From Clostridiales bacterium (GTDB taxonomy: Bacteria; Bacillota; Clostridia; Saccharofermentanales; Saccharofermentanaceae): DNA of 64,000 nt. Each line of letters opens with the position of its first letter. The first letter of the stretch is position 1. The notes under the pieces were generated by a model. That model did not search any database and was not told the origin of the DNA. It saw nothing but the letters and a program-made list of their open reading frames with translations. The stretch lies in assembly GCA_017551625.1 (NCBI GenBank), contig JAFZLF010000050.1, forward strand, positions 1 to 64,000, read 5' to 3'. Positions 52,306 to 62,863 of this stretch are shown here, piece after piece. A program made the position numbers and the translations under genes.

Positions 52306-52335
52306 CCCGGAAATCTTTTCGGAGATCTCCGGGGA
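52306..52335 (+). terminator. Weak hairpin after the foldase-like gene
   Basis: CCCCGGA (52306-52312) pairs with TCCGGGG (52329-52335) shortly after the stop. No T-run follows, so termination efficiency is doubtful. Confidence 0.5.
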
Positions 52336-52399
52336 TCCGGACACTGCACCTGAAAGAAGAGTACATAAAAAGAAAATATTGAAAAATTTAAAATACTGA

Positions 52400-52428
52400 T
52401 TGACACTTGAAACGATCGGTGGTACACT
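52400..52428 (+). promoter_or_regulatory. Promoter of rpoB-rpoC
   Basis: A consensus TTGACA (52400-52405), a 17-base spacer and TACACT (52423-52428), preceded by an A/T-rich stretch (52367-52395) that may act as an UP element. It is 160 bases before the rpoB start codon. Confidence 0.82.
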
Positions 52429-52446
52429 TCTATACTGCGTTACAAT

Positions 52447-52470
52447 GGGTAGGGCTACTTTACCCTTTTT
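52447..52470 (+). promoter_or_regulatory. Attenuator-like hairpin in the rpoB leader
   Basis: GGGTA (52447-52451) pairs with TACCC (52461-52465) and is followed by five T (52466-52470), about 12-35 bases after the expected start site. A second hairpin (GTGCACG 52525-52531, CGTGCAC 52542-52548) lies further on in the 150-base leader. Confidence 0.45.
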
Positions 52471-52588
52471 GGCGCCAGAGGTTCCAAGTCCTACGGACAA
52501 GGGCATCTGAGAACGTATAGGAAGGTGCACGGTCGTTTTTTCGTGCACACGCAAACGAGATGTTTGTGAAGTCGTGAGGTGATGTGTA

Positions 52589-55500
52589 ATGGTGCGTCCC
52601 ATCAAGCAGGGAAGAGCAGAGAGAATGTCTTATTCTCATATCGACGAAGTCATCGAAGTCCCGGATCTTATCGAGGTACAGAAGAACTCCTATCAATGGT
52701 TCATTGATGAAGGCCTTATGGAGGTTCTCGAGGAAGTATCTCCGATCAGGGACTTTTCAGGTGATATGGAGCTTTCTTACATCGGTAAAGAGTTCGATAT
52801 CGACCATCCGGCAAACACTATTGAGCAGTGCAAGGAGAAAGACTGTAATTTCGCCGCTCCGCTCAAGGTAAAGGTTCGTCTGGTGAACAAGCGGACCGGC
52901 AAAGTCGAAGACCAGGACGTCTTCATCGGTGATTTTCCGATCATGACAGAACATGGTACCTTTATTATTAATGGTGCCGAGCGTGTAATCATCAGTCAGC
53001 TTGTCCGTTCTCCGGGCGCATATTTCGACATCATTCATGATAAATCCGATGTTGACCTTTTTACTTCCCAGGTGATCCCGAACAGAGGCGCCTGGCTGGA
53101 GTATGAGACGGATCCGAATGGCGTGATCTATGTCCGTGTAGACCGTCAGCGCAAGATCCCGATCACAGTTTTCCTCCGTTCCCTCGGGATCGGTACCAAT
53201 GAAGAACTGACAGCGCTCTTCGGTGAGGAGCAGGCTCTGGTGGAGACCATGGCAAAGGATACGACCCGCAACCGTGAAGAGGGTCTTACCGAGCTGTATC
53301 ACAAGCTCCGTCCGGGTGAGCCGGCTACTGTCGAGAGTGCCGAATCCCTTATCAATGGTATGTTCTTCGACCCGAAGCGTTACGATCTGGCGCGTGTCGG
53401 TATCTATAAGATTAATAAGAAACTGGCTCTGGCAGCCCGTATCAAGGGACACAAGGCGGTATCCGACATCGTTACCGATGACGGCGAAGTCCTGCTCAAG
53501 GCCGGTGAGATCATCACAAGTGAAAAAGCGTGGGAGATCCAGAATGCCGGTATCAACGAGGTCATGATCTTCCCGATCGCCAAGATCGGTGATACAGCCA
53601 AGGTCTCCGATAAGCCTTTCAAGGTTATCGGTAATGCCCGTGTGGATTGCGATACCTTTATCCGCGCTTCTTTCTCGGCGAAAGACCTGAAGAACTTCGA
53701 CATCACGAAGACTCCGGTCAACGAGATGGTCCGTGTTTCTGTCCTGCGTAACATCATCTCGCAGGTGCGTTCTTCTTCTAAGAAGTCGGAGATCGCAGGG
53801 AACCTGATGAACGAGCTGCGCGCGCAGGTCACAGAGCTCATGCCGAAGCATCTGACGATTGATGATATCGTTGCTTCTGTCAGCTATCTCCTCGGACTGC
53901 AGTACTCTGTCGGTTCGAAGGATAATATCGACCACCTCGGTAACCGTCGTATCCGTTCTGTCGGTGAACTCCTGCAGAACCAGATCCGTATCGGTCTTTC
54001 CCGTATGGACAGAAATATCCGTGAGCGTATGAACGCCGTAGGCGATGAGCAGCCGGCCCATCCGAACCAGCTGGTCAATACTCGTCCGGTAAGTGCCGCC
54101 ATCAAGGAGTTCTTCGGATCGTCCCAGCTGTCCCAGTTCATGGATCAGCCGAACCCGCTCGCTGAACTTACACATAAGCGTCGTCTTTCCGCTCTCGGTC
54201 CGGGTGGTCTTTCCCGTGACCGCGCAAACTTCGAAGTCCGTGACGTTCACTCCTCTCATTACGGCCGTATGTGCCCGATCGAGACACCTGAAGGTCCGAA
54301 CATCGGTCTTATTAACTCCCTGGCAACCTATGCCAAGGTCAATCACTATGGTTTCATCGAGACTCCGTATCGTGTCTATGACAAGGAGAACGGCGTCGTA
54401 ACGAAGGAAGTCGTCTACATGACGGCAGACCGCGAGGATAACTTCAACATCGCACAGGCGAACGAGCCGATCGACGAGCAGGGACATTTCATCAGCAAGA
54501 AGGTCGTATGCCGTCATCTCGACCAGTTCATCGAGGTCGATCCGTCCGGTGTCGATTATATGGACGTATCCCCGAAGCAGCTGGTATCCGTCGCGACATC
54601 CCTTATCCCGTTCCTCGGGAACGACGATGCGAACCGTGCACTCATGGGCTCGAACATGCAGCGTCAGGCCGTTCCGCTTATTAAGCCGGAAGCCCCGATC
54701 ATCGGTACCGGTATGGAGTATCGCGCTGCGAAGGACTCCGGTGTCTGCAAGGTAGCCAAGGAAGACGGACGCGTCACTTTCGTATCTGCGGATAAGATCG
54801 TGGTTACTTCCGCTGATGGCAAAGAGCATGAGTACAATCTTACAAAGTATAAGAGATCGAACCAGAGCACATGCATCAACCAGCGCCCGATCGTAAGAAT
54901 GGGTGAGGACGTCAAGAAGGGCGATGTTATCGCTGACGGTCCGTCCACTGAAAACGGTGAGCTGGCACTCGGTAAGAACGTGCTCATCGGCTTTATGACA
55001 TGGGAAGGTTACAACTACGAGGACGCCGTTCTCATTAATGAACGTATGGTAAGAGATGATGTTTATACCTCTATCCATATCGAAGAGTACGAGTGCGAAG
55101 CTCGTGATACCAAGCTCGGCGCCGAGGAGATCACCCGTGAGATTCCGAACGTCGGTGACGACGCACTTAAGGAACTCGACGAGAACGGTGTCATCCGTAT
55201 CGGTGCGGAGGTCCGTGCGGGCGATATTCTCGTCGGTAAGGTCACTCCGAAGGGTGAGACCGAGCTGACACCGGAAGAGCGTCTCTATCGCGCGATCTTC
55301 TCCGAGAAGATCCGTGAAGTGCGTGATACTTCCGTACGTGTTCCACATGGTGAGTCCGGTATCGTCGTTGACGTCAAGACTTTCACCAAGAAGGATGACG
55401 ACAATGTCCTCAAGGGCAGCGTCAATAAGATGGTCCGTGTATATATCGCCCAGAAGAGAAAGCTCTCCGTCGGTGATAAGATGGCCGGCCGTCACGGTAA

Positions 55501-56377
55501 TAAGGGTGTTGTTTCCAGGATCCTGCCGGAAGAAGATATGCCTTTCCTGCCGGATGGTACACCGCTCGATATCGTACTGAATCCTCTCGGCGTTCCGTCC
55601 CGTATGAACATCGGTCAGCTTCTCGAGGTCCACCTCGGCCGCGCGGCCCGTGCTCTCAACTGGAAGGTAGCGACTCCGGTATTCGATGGCGCAAACGAGA
55701 GCGACATCATCAAGGCTTTCCAGCTTGCCGGAATCGATGAAGATGGTAAGACGATCCTCTACGATGGACGTACAGGTGAGCCTTTTGAGAACAGAATCAC
55801 CGTCGGTGTCATGTATTACCTCAAGCTCCATCACCTCGTTGATGATAAGATCCACGCCCGTTCGATCGGACCGTACTCTCTCGTTACGCAGCAGCCTCTC
55901 GGCGGTAAAGCCCAGTTCGGTGGCCAGCGTTTCGGTGAGATGGAAGTTTGGGCCCTCGAAGCATACGGCGCGGCACATACTCTGCAGGAGATCCTCACTG
56001 TTAAGTCGGACGATATCACCGGCCGTACGAAGACATATGAGGCGATCGTTAAGGGACAGAGTGTACCGGAGGCCGGTATTCCGGAATCCTTCAAGGTACT
56101 CGTCCGTGAGCTTCAGTCTCTGGCACTGGATGTGCGTATCTACTCCGGAGATGAGGAATGCAAGCTGAAGGATGCATCCGAGGATGAGAGCCTCCCGGCT
56201 CCGGATCCGGAACTGCATCAGGATGTCAGCCAGTTCGTCAGTGAAGAAGGCCTTATGGTCGGATTCTCCGAGACAGGTGAAGACATGGAAGATAACGATG
56301 AACCCTCAGATGATTTTGGCGAGGAAGAGCCGAGTGATGACGCTCTCAAAGAAATCGAGCAGGGCGACGATATGTAA
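52589..56377 (+). CDS. rpoB: DNA-directed RNA polymerase beta subunit
   Basis: A 1262-residue beta subunit. It begins [32 protein letters not shown] and includes [21 protein letters not shown], the rifampicin-region core [50 protein letters not shown], and late [12 protein letters not shown] and [24 protein letters not shown]. The C-terminus after residue 1200 is acidic ([21 protein letters not shown]), as in many Firmicutes. It forms the catalytic core of transcription with RpoC. Codon usage is that of a highly expressed gene. It is not preceded by rplL, as it usually is, but by a foldase-like gene; a dedicated promoter and leader lie just upstream. The rpoC gene follows after 23 bases. Confidence 0.99.
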   Translation: MVRPIKQGRAERMSYSHIDEVIEVPDLIEVQKNSYQWFIDEGLMEVLEEVSPIRDFSGDMELSYIGKEFDIDHPANTIEQCKEKDCNFAAPLKVKVRLVNKRTGKVEDQDVFIGDFPIMTEHGTFIINGAERVIISQLVRSPGAYFDIIHDKSDVDLFTSQVIPNRGAWLEYETDPNGVIYVRVDRQRKIPITVFLRSLGIGTNEELTALFGEEQALVETMAKDTTRNREEGLTELYHKLRPGEPATVESAESLINGMFFDPKRYDLARVGIYKINKKLALAARIKGHKAVSDIVTDDGEVLLKAGEIITSEKAWEIQNAGINEVMIFPIAKIGDTAKVSDKPFKVIGNARVDCDTFIRASFSAKDLKNFDITKTPVNEMVRVSVLRNIISQVRSSSKKSEIAGNLMNELRAQVTELMPKHLTIDDIVASVSYLLGLQYSVGSKDNIDHLGNRRIRSVGELLQNQIRIGLSRMDRNIRERMNAVGDEQPAHPNQLVNTRPVSAAIKEFFGSSQLSQFMDQPNPLAELTHKRRLSALGPGGLSRDRANFEVRDVHSSHYGRMCPIETPEGPNIGLINSLATYAKVNHYGFIETPYRVYDKENGVVTKEVVYMTADREDNFNIAQANEPIDEQGHFISKKVVCRHLDQFIEVDPSGVDYMDVSPKQLVSVATSLIPFLGNDDANRALMGSNMQRQAVPLIKPEAPIIGTGMEYRAAKDSGVCKVAKEDGRVTFVSADKIVVTSADGKEHEYNLTKYKRSNQSTCINQRPIVRMGEDVKKGDVIADGPSTENGELALGKNVLIGFMTWEGYNYEDAVLINERMVRDDVYTSIHIEEYECEARDTKLGAEEITREIPNVGDDALKELDENGVIRIGAEVRAGDILVGKVTPKGETELTPEERLYRAIFSEKIREVRDTSVRVPHGESGIVVDVKTFTKKDDDNVLKGSVNKMVRVYIAQKRKLSVGDKMAGRHGNKGVVSRILPEEDMPFLPDGTPLDIVLNPLGVPSRMNIGQLLEVHLGRAARALNWKVATPVFDGANESDIIKAFQLAGIDEDGKTILYDGRTGEPFENRITVGVMYYLKLHHLVDDKIHARSIGPYSLVTQQPLGGKAQFGGQRFGEMEVWALEAYGAAHTLQEILTVKSDDITGRTKTYEAIVKGQSVPEAGIPESFKVLVRELQSLALDVRIYSGDEECKLKDASEDESLPAPDPELHQDVSQFVSEEGLMVGFSETGEDMEDNDEPSDDFGEEEPSDDALKEIEQGDDM

Positions 56378-56400
56378 GTCGGGAAGGAGATTGCAATTAT

Positions 56401-59400
56401 ATGTTTGAAATGAATCATTTCGAATCCATCGGTATTCGTCTGGCATCTCCGGATACCATCAGAGGATGGTCTCACGGTGAAGTCAAGAAGCCGGAGACGA
56501 TCAACTACCGTACTCTTAAGCCGGAACGTGACGGTCTCTTCTGCGAGCGTATCTTCGGGCCTCAGAAGGACTGGGAATGTCACTGCGGTAAGTATAAGAA
56601 GATCCGTTATAAGGGTATCACCTGTGACCGCTGCGGTGTTGAGGTTACCCGTTCAAAAGTCCGTCGTGAGCGTCTGGGGCACATCGAGCTTGCAGCTCCG
56701 GTATCCCACATCTGGTATTTCCGTGGCACTCCGAGCCGCATGAGCCTGCTGCTGGATGTATCTCCGAAGCAGCTCGAGAAGGTGCTGTATTTCGGTGCCT
56801 ATATCGTAGTGGATCCGGGAACGACTGAGCTTCCGAAGTATGCGATCATCGACGAAGCCGAGTATCAGGATAATGTCGAGAAGTACGGCAAGAATGCCTT
56901 TAAGGCCATGATGGGCGCCGAGGCAGTTAAGATCCTTCTTGCGGAACTGGATATCGATGCACTGGCAGACCAGCTGCACGAAGATTACCAGAATGCGACC
57001 GGCCAGAAGAAAGCCCGTATCATCAAGAGACTCGAGGTCATCGAGTCCTTCAAGAAGTCCGGAAACAAGCCGGAGTGGATGATCCTGGATGTTCTCCCGG
57101 TACTTCCGCCGGAACTGCGTCCGATGGTCCAGCTCGATGGTGGCCGTTTCGCGACCTCTGACCTGAACGACCTTTATCGTCGTGTCATCAACAGAAATAA
57201 CCGTCTCAGTAAGCTCCTGCAGCTGGGCGCTCCGGAGATCATCGTAAGAAACGAGAAGAGAATGCTTCAGGAAGCGGTTGACGCCCTGATCGATAACGGC
57301 CGTCGCGGCCGCCCGGTCACCGGCGCTTCTTCCAGAGCGCTGAAGTCTCTCTCCGATATGCTCAAGGGTAAGCAGGGCCGCTTCCGTCAGAACCTTCTCG
57401 GTAAGCGTGTCGACTACTCCGGCCGTTCCGTTATCGTTGTCGGTCCGGAACTGAAGATGCACCAGTGCGGTCTCCCGAAGGAGATGGCTCTCGAACTCTT
57501 CAAGCCTTTCGTAATGAAGCGTCTCGTTCTCGAGAACCATGCCTCGAACATCAAGGCTGCGAAGAGAATGGTCGAGCGCGCGACCGATATCGTATGGGAT
57601 ATCCTCGAAGGCGTTATCAAGGATCACCCGGTTATGCTTAACCGTGCTCCTACGCTCCACAGACTCGGTATCCAGGCTTTCGAGCCGGTCCTCGTAGAAG
57701 GCCGTGCCATCAAGCTCCATCCGCTCGTTTGTACCGCGTTTAACGCTGACTTCGACGGTGACCAGATGGCTGTACACGTACCGCTTTCTGCAGAAGCGCA
57801 GGCAGAGGCCAGATTCCTCATGCTTTCTACTAACAACCTCCTGAAGCCTCAGGATGGTAACCCGGTTACTGTTCCTACACAGGATATGATCCTCGGCTGC
57901 TATTATCTGACGATTACCAAGCCGGGTGAGAAGGGCGAAGGCATGGTCTTCTCTTCCATTGACGAAGCTGTTATGGCTTATGGTGACCATCACCTTGAAC
58001 TGCATGCAAAGATCAAGATCCGTGTGACACGTGAAGTGAATGGCAAGCCGATGACAGGTCTTGTCGAGTCTACACTTGGACGTTTCATCTTCAATGAGAT
58101 CATCCCGCAGGATCTGGGGTATGTCGATCGCTCCAAGAAGGGCAACGAGCTTGTCCTCGAGTGCGATTTCGTAGTCGGTAAGAAGCAGCTCGCTGATGTC
58201 ATCTCCCGTTCCATCCGTGTACACGGTATCGGTGCGACAGCGAAGCTCCTCGACAATATCAAGGCAATGGGTTATAAGTACTCTACACGCGGTGGTATCT
58301 CCATCGGTATCGAGGACATGATCGTGCCGGATGTTAAGGAGAAGATGGTCCACGAAGCAGAAGAGAAGGTCGAGTATGTCAACAAGATGTACAAGAGAGG
58401 TCTTCTCGATGAGGACGGCCGTTATACTTCCGTCGTTAAGATCTGGACTGCTACTACAGACGCAATCACGAAAGCACTTATCGATTCTCTTGGTCAGTAC
58501 AACCCGATCAAGATGATGGCTGACTCCGGTGCCCGTGGTTCCGCGCAGCAGATCAAGCAGCTCGCAGGTATGCGTGGTAACATGGCGGATACATCCGGTA
58601 AGACCATCGAGATCCCGATCAAGTCCAACCTCCGTGAAGGTATGAACGTGCTCGAGTTCTTCATCAGTTCCCACGGTGCCCGTAAGGCTCTGTCCGATAC
58701 CGCTCTTAAGACGGCTGACTCCGGTTACCTGACACGTCGTCTCGTCGATGTTTCCCAGGATGTTATCGTTACTGAGGAAGATTGCGGTACGGATGACTTC
58801 ACATGGGTCAAGGAGATCGTTACCGTTGCCGGTTCCAAGGTGGATGTTATCAAGTCTCTGAGCGAGCGTCTGACCGGACGTTATGCGGCAGAAGATATCT
58901 ACGATGATTCGAACAAGAAGAAGAAAGTGCTCCTTGTCGCGAAAAATGAGCTCATCACCGCTGATGTGGCAAAGAAGATCGAAGCAACCGGCAAAACGAA
59001 GGTCAAGATCCGTTCCGTATTTGACTGCCGTTCCCGTCACGGTGTCTGCAGCAAGTGCTATGGTATTAACCTGGCTTCCGGTCAGCCGACGATCGGCGGT
59101 GAGGCCGTCGGTATCATGGCGGCGCAGTCCATCGGTGAGCCTGGTACACAGCTGACGATGAGAACGTTCCACACAGGTGGTATCGCAACAAACGAAGATA
59201 TTACACAGGGTCTCCCGCGTGTTGAGGAGCTTTTCGAAGCCAGAAAGCCGAAGGGTCAGGCGATCATCTCCGAGATCGACGGCATCGTTCATATCACCGA
59301 AGATGCGAAGCACAAGAAGGTCATCATCGTTACTCCGGCTACTCCGGAAGGCGAAGCAATCGCGCCTAATCCGAATCCGGACAGCGAGATCGAGCTCGAA

Positions 59401-60048
59401 GAGAAGAGCTACGCGATTCCGTATTCCTCTACGATCAAGGTCCAGGACGGTGCTTTCGTCGAAGCTGGCGATCAGCTGACAGATGGTACGGTAAGTCCGC
59501 AGGAGATCATGAAGGTCAAGGGCGTCCGTGGCGTACAGAAGTATATCGTTTCTGAAGTCGTCAAGGTTTATAAGGGCAGTGGTATCACGATCAACGATAA
59601 GCACGTCGAGGTTATCACCCGCCAGATGATGCGTAAGGTGCGTGTTGATGATCCGGGCGATACCGATCTGATGACCGGCAGCACGGTGGATATGTTCGAC
59701 TACGAAGATGCAAACAAGAAGGCTGAGGCGGCCGGTAAAGAGCCGGCAAAGGGCAAGAGGATCCTCCTCGGTATCACGAAGGCTTCTCTGGCGACAGATT
59801 CCTTCCTGTCGGCTGCATCCTTCCAGGAGACGACACGTGTCCTGACAGATGCTGCGGTGAAGGGTAAGGTCGACCCGCTCTACGGTCTCAAGGAGAACGT
59901 AATCATCGGTAAACTGATCCCGGCCGGTACAGGTATGCCGAAGTATAGAAATATCACTGCGGTTCCGGTACTTTCGGAGAACAACGAGCTGCTCGGCAAG
60001 GATCCGGTCGTGATCCCGAGCATGATTCCGGAAACTTCCGAAGTGTGA
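56401..60048 (+). CDS. rpoC: DNA-directed RNA polymerase beta-prime subunit
   Basis: A 1215-residue beta-prime subunit. The N-terminal zinc ribbon [21 protein letters not shown] has four cysteines (about 60, 62, 75, 78); the catalytic magnesium site NADFDGDQM is at about 448-456; the bridge/trigger region has [18 protein letters not shown] and later [18 protein letters not shown], with the second zinc motif [13 protein letters not shown]. It completes the active centre with RpoB and binds sigma factors. At 1215 residues it has no large lineage-specific insertion. GGAAGGAG precedes the ATG. It is followed by a strong terminator and then by an unrelated cell-wall hydrolase gene, not by rpsL-rpsG-fusA as in most Firmicutes. 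Confidence 0.99.
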   Translation: MFEMNHFESIGIRLASPDTIRGWSHGEVKKPETINYRTLKPERDGLFCERIFGPQKDWECHCGKYKKIRYKGITCDRCGVEVTRSKVRRERLGHIELAAPVSHIWYFRGTPSRMSLLLDVSPKQLEKVLYFGAYIVVDPGTTELPKYAIIDEAEYQDNVEKYGKNAFKAMMGAEAVKILLAELDIDALADQLHEDYQNATGQKKARIIKRLEVIESFKKSGNKPEWMILDVLPVLPPELRPMVQLDGGRFATSDLNDLYRRVINRNNRLSKLLQLGAPEIIVRNEKRMLQEAVDALIDNGRRGRPVTGASSRALKSLSDMLKGKQGRFRQNLLGKRVDYSGRSVIVVGPELKMHQCGLPKEMALELFKPFVMKRLVLENHASNIKAAKRMVERATDIVWDILEGVIKDHPVMLNRAPTLHRLGIQAFEPVLVEGRAIKLHPLVCTAFNADFDGDQMAVHVPLSAEAQAEARFLMLSTNNLLKPQDGNPVTVPTQDMILGCYYLTITKPGEKGEGMVFSSIDEAVMAYGDHHLELHAKIKIRVTREVNGKPMTGLVESTLGRFIFNEIIPQDLGYVDRSKKGNELVLECDFVVGKKQLADVISRSIRVHGIGATAKLLDNIKAMGYKYSTRGGISIGIEDMIVPDVKEKMVHEAEEKVEYVNKMYKRGLLDEDGRYTSVVKIWTATTDAITKALIDSLGQYNPIKMMADSGARGSAQQIKQLAGMRGNMADTSGKTIEIPIKSNLREGMNVLEFFISSHGARKALSDTALKTADSGYLTRRLVDVSQDVIVTEEDCGTDDFTWVKEIVTVAGSKVDVIKSLSERLTGRYAAEDIYDDSNKKKKVLLVAKNELITADVAKKIEATGKTKVKIRSVFDCRSRHGVCSKCYGINLASGQPTIGGEAVGIMAAQSIGEPGTQLTMRTFHTGGIATNEDITQGLPRVEELFEARKPKGQAIISEIDGIVHITEDAKHKKVIIVTPATPEGEAIAPNPNPDSEIELEEKSYAIPYSSTIKVQDGAFVEAGDQLTDGTVSPQEIMKVKGVRGVQKYIVSEVVKVYKGSGITINDKHVEVITRQMMRKVRVDDPGDTDLMTGSTVDMFDYEDANKKAEAAGKEPAKGKRILLGITKASLATDSFLSAASFQETTRVLTDAAVKGKVDPLYGLKENVIIGKLIPAGTGMPKYRNITAVPVLSENNELLGKDPVVIPSMIPETSEV

Positions 60049-60079
60049 TCCGGAAGTAACGGCTATAAAAATCAACAAG

Positions 60080-60113
60080 AGGAGCTGTCGGCATGACGGC
60101 TCCTTTTTTGTAT
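60080..60113 (+). terminator. Terminator of rpoB-rpoC
   Basis: AGGAGC-T-GTC pairs with GAC-G-GCTCCT around a GGCAT loop and is followed by a T-run of seven, 30 bases after the rpoC stop. Confidence 0.92.
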
Positions 60114-60176
60114 AGGATAGTACTTCTGCTGCGTGATCGGAAACACGAATGTAAAATAAGAGAAACGTCACTTTAT

Positions 60177-60205
60177 TTGAAACGGCCGGATGGAGAGAGT
60201 AAAAT
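60177..60205 (+). promoter_or_regulatory. Promoter of the NlpC/P60 gene
   Basis: TTGAAA (60177-60182), a 17-base spacer and TAAAAT (60200-60205), about 105 bases before the start codon. The leader has a GGGAAGCC/GGCTTGCCC hairpin, but I could not match it to the c-di-AMP riboswitch often found before such genes. Confidence 0.65.
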
Positions 60206-60312
60206 GTTAGGTGATACTGGGAAGCCAGATTTTCCGGCTTGCCCTGACATTAAAACAGGAAAGGATCGGATGCGGTGCGGATCCGGATAGGGAAACGCGC
60301 CGGAATTGAGGG

Positions 60313-61707
60313 ATGCGTCAACGCAGAAAAGAACGCAGTACAAGAATGGCGATCGTGGCAATTGCCGTGTGCACCATGATCACGTTCCCGCTCATGATGA
60401 TCCCAGTCGGTATGCGTGAGAGCACGCCGGCCGGGGTGCTGGTCGGACGCGCCTATGCCGATGCGTATCCTTATGCTGATCAGGAAGGAGAGGCCACGAT
60501 TGAGGACTGGGCGATCGTCCCGGCCGGAAACCAGGAAGGCGATCCTTCGATCGATCCTGACGATCCGATCGGAGATACTGACCCGGATCAGCTTGAGCCT
60601 ACGATGCCGCCGGAGCCGACCAAGGGCCCGGAGAAGATCATCGATCCGGAAACCGGTATGGAGCTGATCGTGCTCGGAGAAGGCGAGATGGTCGGTGCCA
60701 GTTACATCGATGACTATGAGCAGCAGGATAAGAAGTACGCGGATGTGATGACGGCGCAGGTCATCCAGACCTACGACTCCTCTGATCTTCCGATCGAGAT
60801 GCTCGATACCAGTGCTTTTACCCCTGTAGAAGAAGAACTCTATATCAAGACTACCAATACCCAGCTCAAAGAGATCCCGAATATGGACTCGACAACGATC
60901 GCGAATATCGACCGTTCGGCGGAAGTTGTCCGCATCGCTGTGGGTGACACATGGTCACTGATCCGGACCGCGGATGGCATCGAGGGCTACGTCCTGTCGG
61001 CTTCCCTGTCGAAGGAGATGGTCTTTAACGAGATCGACCGTGACGTCTGGGTCAATACGAATGATCTGAGACTCCGTTCGGAGCCGAATACGGAGTGCGA
61101 AGTCATCCGTTATCTCGACCGCTGGACGCACCTGCACTGTTCCGGTATCGCTGCGAACCAGTGGTATCAGGTCGAGCTGGACGATGGTACGCACGGATAT
61201 GTGTATGTTTCGTATACGACGACCAAACCACCGCCGACTCCTACACCGAAGCCGACGCCGAAGCCGAAGAAATCCGGTGGCGGAAGCAGCGGAGGAGGTG
61301 GCGGAAGCAGCAGTAACTATACGCCGCCGAAGATCACCGGTGTAAACGGTGAGAGTATCATCAACATCGCAGAGTCCATGCTGGGCGTGGATTACGATTG
61401 GTGCGGAGAGAGCAGGAGCGGTGTAGACTGTTCCGGTCTGGTAGTTTACTGCTATAGGCAGGTCGGTATCTCGGTTCCGCATCAGTCGAACTCCATACGA
61501 TATGTCGGTGCCGGTGTCAGCCGCTCGGAACTCCAGCTCGGTGATGTTATCGTGTATGACTTACGAGGTGGTGACGGCGTGGCCGATCACGTCGCGCTCT
61601 ACGCCGGAGGCGGATCGGTGATCCACGCTTCCTCCAGTAAGGATGCAGTCGTGTATGGTAATCTCGATATGGGTACCATCCTCACGATCCGGAGATTCAT
61701 CGGATAA
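60313..61707 (+). CDS. SH3-domain NlpC/P60 cell-wall endopeptidase
   Basis: A 464-residue exported protein. One hydrophobic segment (about 14-30), an acidic Pro/Asp-rich linker (about 60-120), two bacterial SH3 domains (about 170-236, with ITK/EIPNMDSTTIANIDRSAEVV; and 238-304, with VNTNDLRLRSEPNTECEVI), a Pro/Lys linker and a Gly/Ser linker, then an NlpC/P60 domain (about 345-464) with the catalytic Cys373 in GVDCSGLVVYCYR, His426 in VADHVALYAG and a third polar site His438 in VIHASS. It cleaves peptidoglycan stem peptides; SH3 domains bind the wall. GGGATG leads straight into the start codon, so the ribosome site is weak (GGAATTGAGGG). It is monocistronic, between two terminators. Confidence 0.94.
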   Translation: MRQRRKERSTRMAIVAIAVCTMITFPLMMIPVGMRESTPAGVLVGRAYADAYPYADQEGEATIEDWAIVPAGNQEGDPSIDPDDPIGDTDPDQLEPTMPPEPTKGPEKIIDPETGMELIVLGEGEMVGASYIDDYEQQDKKYADVMTAQVIQTYDSSDLPIEMLDTSAFTPVEEELYIKTTNTQLKEIPNMDSTTIANIDRSAEVVRIAVGDTWSLIRTADGIEGYVLSASLSKEMVFNEIDRDVWVNTNDLRLRSEPNTECEVIRYLDRWTHLHCSGIAANQWYQVELDDGTHGYVYVSYTTTKPPPTPTPKPTPKPKKSGGGSSGGGGGSSSNYTPPKITGVNGESIINIAESMLGVDYDWCGESRSGVDCSGLVVYCYRQVGISVPHQSNSIRYVGAGVSRSELQLGDVIVYDLRGGDGVADHVALYAGGGSVIHASSSKDAVVYGNLDMGTILTIRRFIG

Positions 61708-61727
61708 AAACCAGATTAAGAGAAAAG

Positions 61728-61759
61728 AAGGACCGGTCATCGTGGCCGGTCCTTTTTGC
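61728..61759 (+). terminator. Terminator of the NlpC/P60 gene
   Basis: GGACCGG pairs with CCGGTCC across a short loop (TCATCGTGG) and runs into TTTTT. Confidence 0.9.
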
Positions 61760-61799
61760 CCCTTCTGAAAAGTTATGGGAATCCCATGTCCGAGAATCG

Positions 61800-61808
61800 T
61801 GCTATACT
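61800..61808 (+). promoter_or_regulatory. Extended -10 promoter of the GlsB-type gene
   Basis: TGCTATACT (TG-N-TATACT) lies 36 bases before the start codon. No good -35 box is visible. Confidence 0.5.
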
Positions 61809-61843
61809 GAAAACATCAGAAATGATTTAAGGAGGATGAAAGT

Positions 61844-62089
61844 ATGATTGTTAACATTATCATAGGTCTGATTATCGGTGGTCTGGCCGGCTTCTGCGGA
61901 AGCAAGATCATGGGCGAGTCAAACGGACTTATCATGAACATTATTCTGGGTGTGGTCGGCGGATTTGTCGCGGGCTTGATCTTCGGTCTTCTCGGACTCG
62001 GTGGCGGCGGAATCGTCGGAACATTTATCGTATCGATCATCGGTGCCTGCGGACTCATCTATGTGTGGAGAAAGGTGCTCAAGAAGTAA
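61844..62089 (+). CDS. GlsB/YeaQ/YmgE-family membrane protein
   Basis: An 81-residue protein with three hydrophobic segments (about 3-22, 28-52, 58-76) and glycine-rich turns: IIGLIIGGLAGFCGSKIMG, MNIILGVVGGFVAGLIFGLLG. The pattern G-x-x-x-G in three helices and the length match the GlsB/YeaQ/YmgE (transglycosylase-associated) family, linked to envelope stress. AAGGAGGATG leads into the ATG. It stands alone between a promoter with an extended -10 box and the hairpin at 62105-62190, directly before the ctsR operon. The molecular function is unknown. Confidence 0.9.
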   Translation: MIVNIIIGLIIGGLAGFCGSKIMGESNGLIMNIILGVVGGFVAGLIFGLLGLGGGGIVGTFIVSIIGACGLIYVWRKVLKK

Positions 62090-62104
62090 GCGCTTCTCCG
62101 AAAT

Positions 62105-62190
62105 AACAAAAACTAGAGAAAACTCCCTTGCGACTCATACAGTTTGCTTACGCAAAACTCGTCGCCCGGGAGTTTTCTCTATCTTTTGTT
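62105..62190. terminator. Hairpin with core copy D before ctsR
   Basis: Outer arms AGAGAAAACTCCC (62115-62127) and GGGAGTTTTCTCT (62168-62180) are perfect over 13 bases and followed by ATCTTTTGTTT. They enclose the recurring core in reverse orientation: CAGTTTGC, TTAC loop, GCAAAACTCGTCGC. Confidence 0.88.
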
Positions 62191-62207
62191 TGATGAAAAA
62201 TAGGGTG

Positions 62208-62235
62208 TTGACATCTTGGAAGGGCGTTGTATAAT
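62208..62235 (+). promoter_or_regulatory. Promoter of ctsR-mcsA-mcsB
   Basis: TTGACA (62208-62213), a 16-base spacer and a perfect TATAAT (62230-62235). It directly precedes the CtsR operators. Confidence 0.9.
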
Positions 62236-62241
62236 GAGATT

Positions 62242-62277
62242 AGTCAAAGAAAGTCAAAGTCAAAGGCGTAAGTCAAA
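62242..62277 (+). promoter_or_regulatory. CtsR operators
   Basis: AGTCAAA-GAA-AGTCAAA at 62242-62258 is an exact match to the direct heptad repeat bound by CtsR. Further heptads follow (GTCAAA 62259-62264, AGTCAAA 62271-62277). Their position overlapping the transcription start explains self-repression of the operon. Confidence 0.93.
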
Positions 62278-62298
62278 ATTCAAGGAGATGAGAGGGAT

Positions 62299-62760
62299 AT
62301 GGCAAGACTGGTCGATGTGATCGAGATGATGATCAAAGAGATGCTGGATGAGAATAACGGCGCCGCTGTGATCAATAGAAGTGATCTGGCTGAGCGTGTG
62401 AACTGTGTGCCGTCCCAGATCACTTATGTGATCTCTACGAGATTTACGAACGGACAGGGATATATCGTCGAGAGCCGTCGTGGCGGTGGCGGACAGATCA
62501 GGATCTCGCGAGTGCAGCGGATGCCGGGGACGAGTTACCTGATGCATACGATCAATTCACTGGGAGATACGATCTCACAGCAGGAAGCGGAGATATTCCT
62601 CCTGAATTTCGTGGATTATGGTGTGATCGATCAATCGACGTCGCGACTTATGAAGGCCGCGATATCGGACCGGGCGCTATCGGGGATCGATGCTGATAAG
62701 AAAGCTTCGGTCAGGATGGATATCTTTAAGAATATGCTGATCAGTCTGATCACGAAGTAG
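62299..62760 (+). CDS. ctsR: CtsR transcriptional repressor of stress genes
   Basis: A 153-residue CtsR. It has the N-terminal helix-turn-helix (about 20-50: NRSDLAERVNCVPSQITYVISTRF) and the basic glycine wing VESRRGGGGQIRI (about 57-69), whose Arg residues contact the operator and act as thermosensor. The C-terminal dimerisation region has the L-x-D-T-I-S pattern. It represses clp and its own operon through the AGTCAAA heptads at 62242-62277; on heat stress it loses DNA and is targeted to ClpCP, with McsB as the arginine-kinase adaptor. AAGGAG lies upstream. It is the first gene of ctsR-mcsA-mcsB; clpC, if in the operon, would be beyond the window. Confidence 0.97.
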   Translation: MARLVDVIEMMIKEMLDENNGAAVINRSDLAERVNCVPSQITYVISTRFTNGQGYIVESRRGGGGQIRISRVQRMPGTSYLMHTINSLGDTISQQEAEIFLLNFVDYGVIDQSTSRLMKAAISDRALSGIDADKKASVRMDIFKNMLISLITK

Positions 62761-62863
62761 AAAGTAAAGAGGATATGAGTCGCGGCAAAGTACGCATCGA
62801 AAAGAAAGGACAGGAGAACCGGTCAGAGGATCGGAACTCGATGAGGATAAGGAGAAAAGAAAA

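Noticed and set aside
52757..56218. 1153-codon open frame antisense to rpoB
   Set aside because: It lies opposite a certain gene, has no ribosome site, and its translation is Arg/Leu/Asp-rich with no family motif. It arises from the biased codon use of rpoB.
56653..60171. 1172-codon open frame antisense to rpoC
   Set aside because: Same reasoning: codon-bias shadow of rpoC, no start signals and no recognisable domain.
60119..60312. c-di-AMP or c-di-GMP riboswitch before the NlpC/P60 gene
   Set aside because: Such genes often have one, and the leader is hairpin-rich, but I found none of the conserved blocks of either class.
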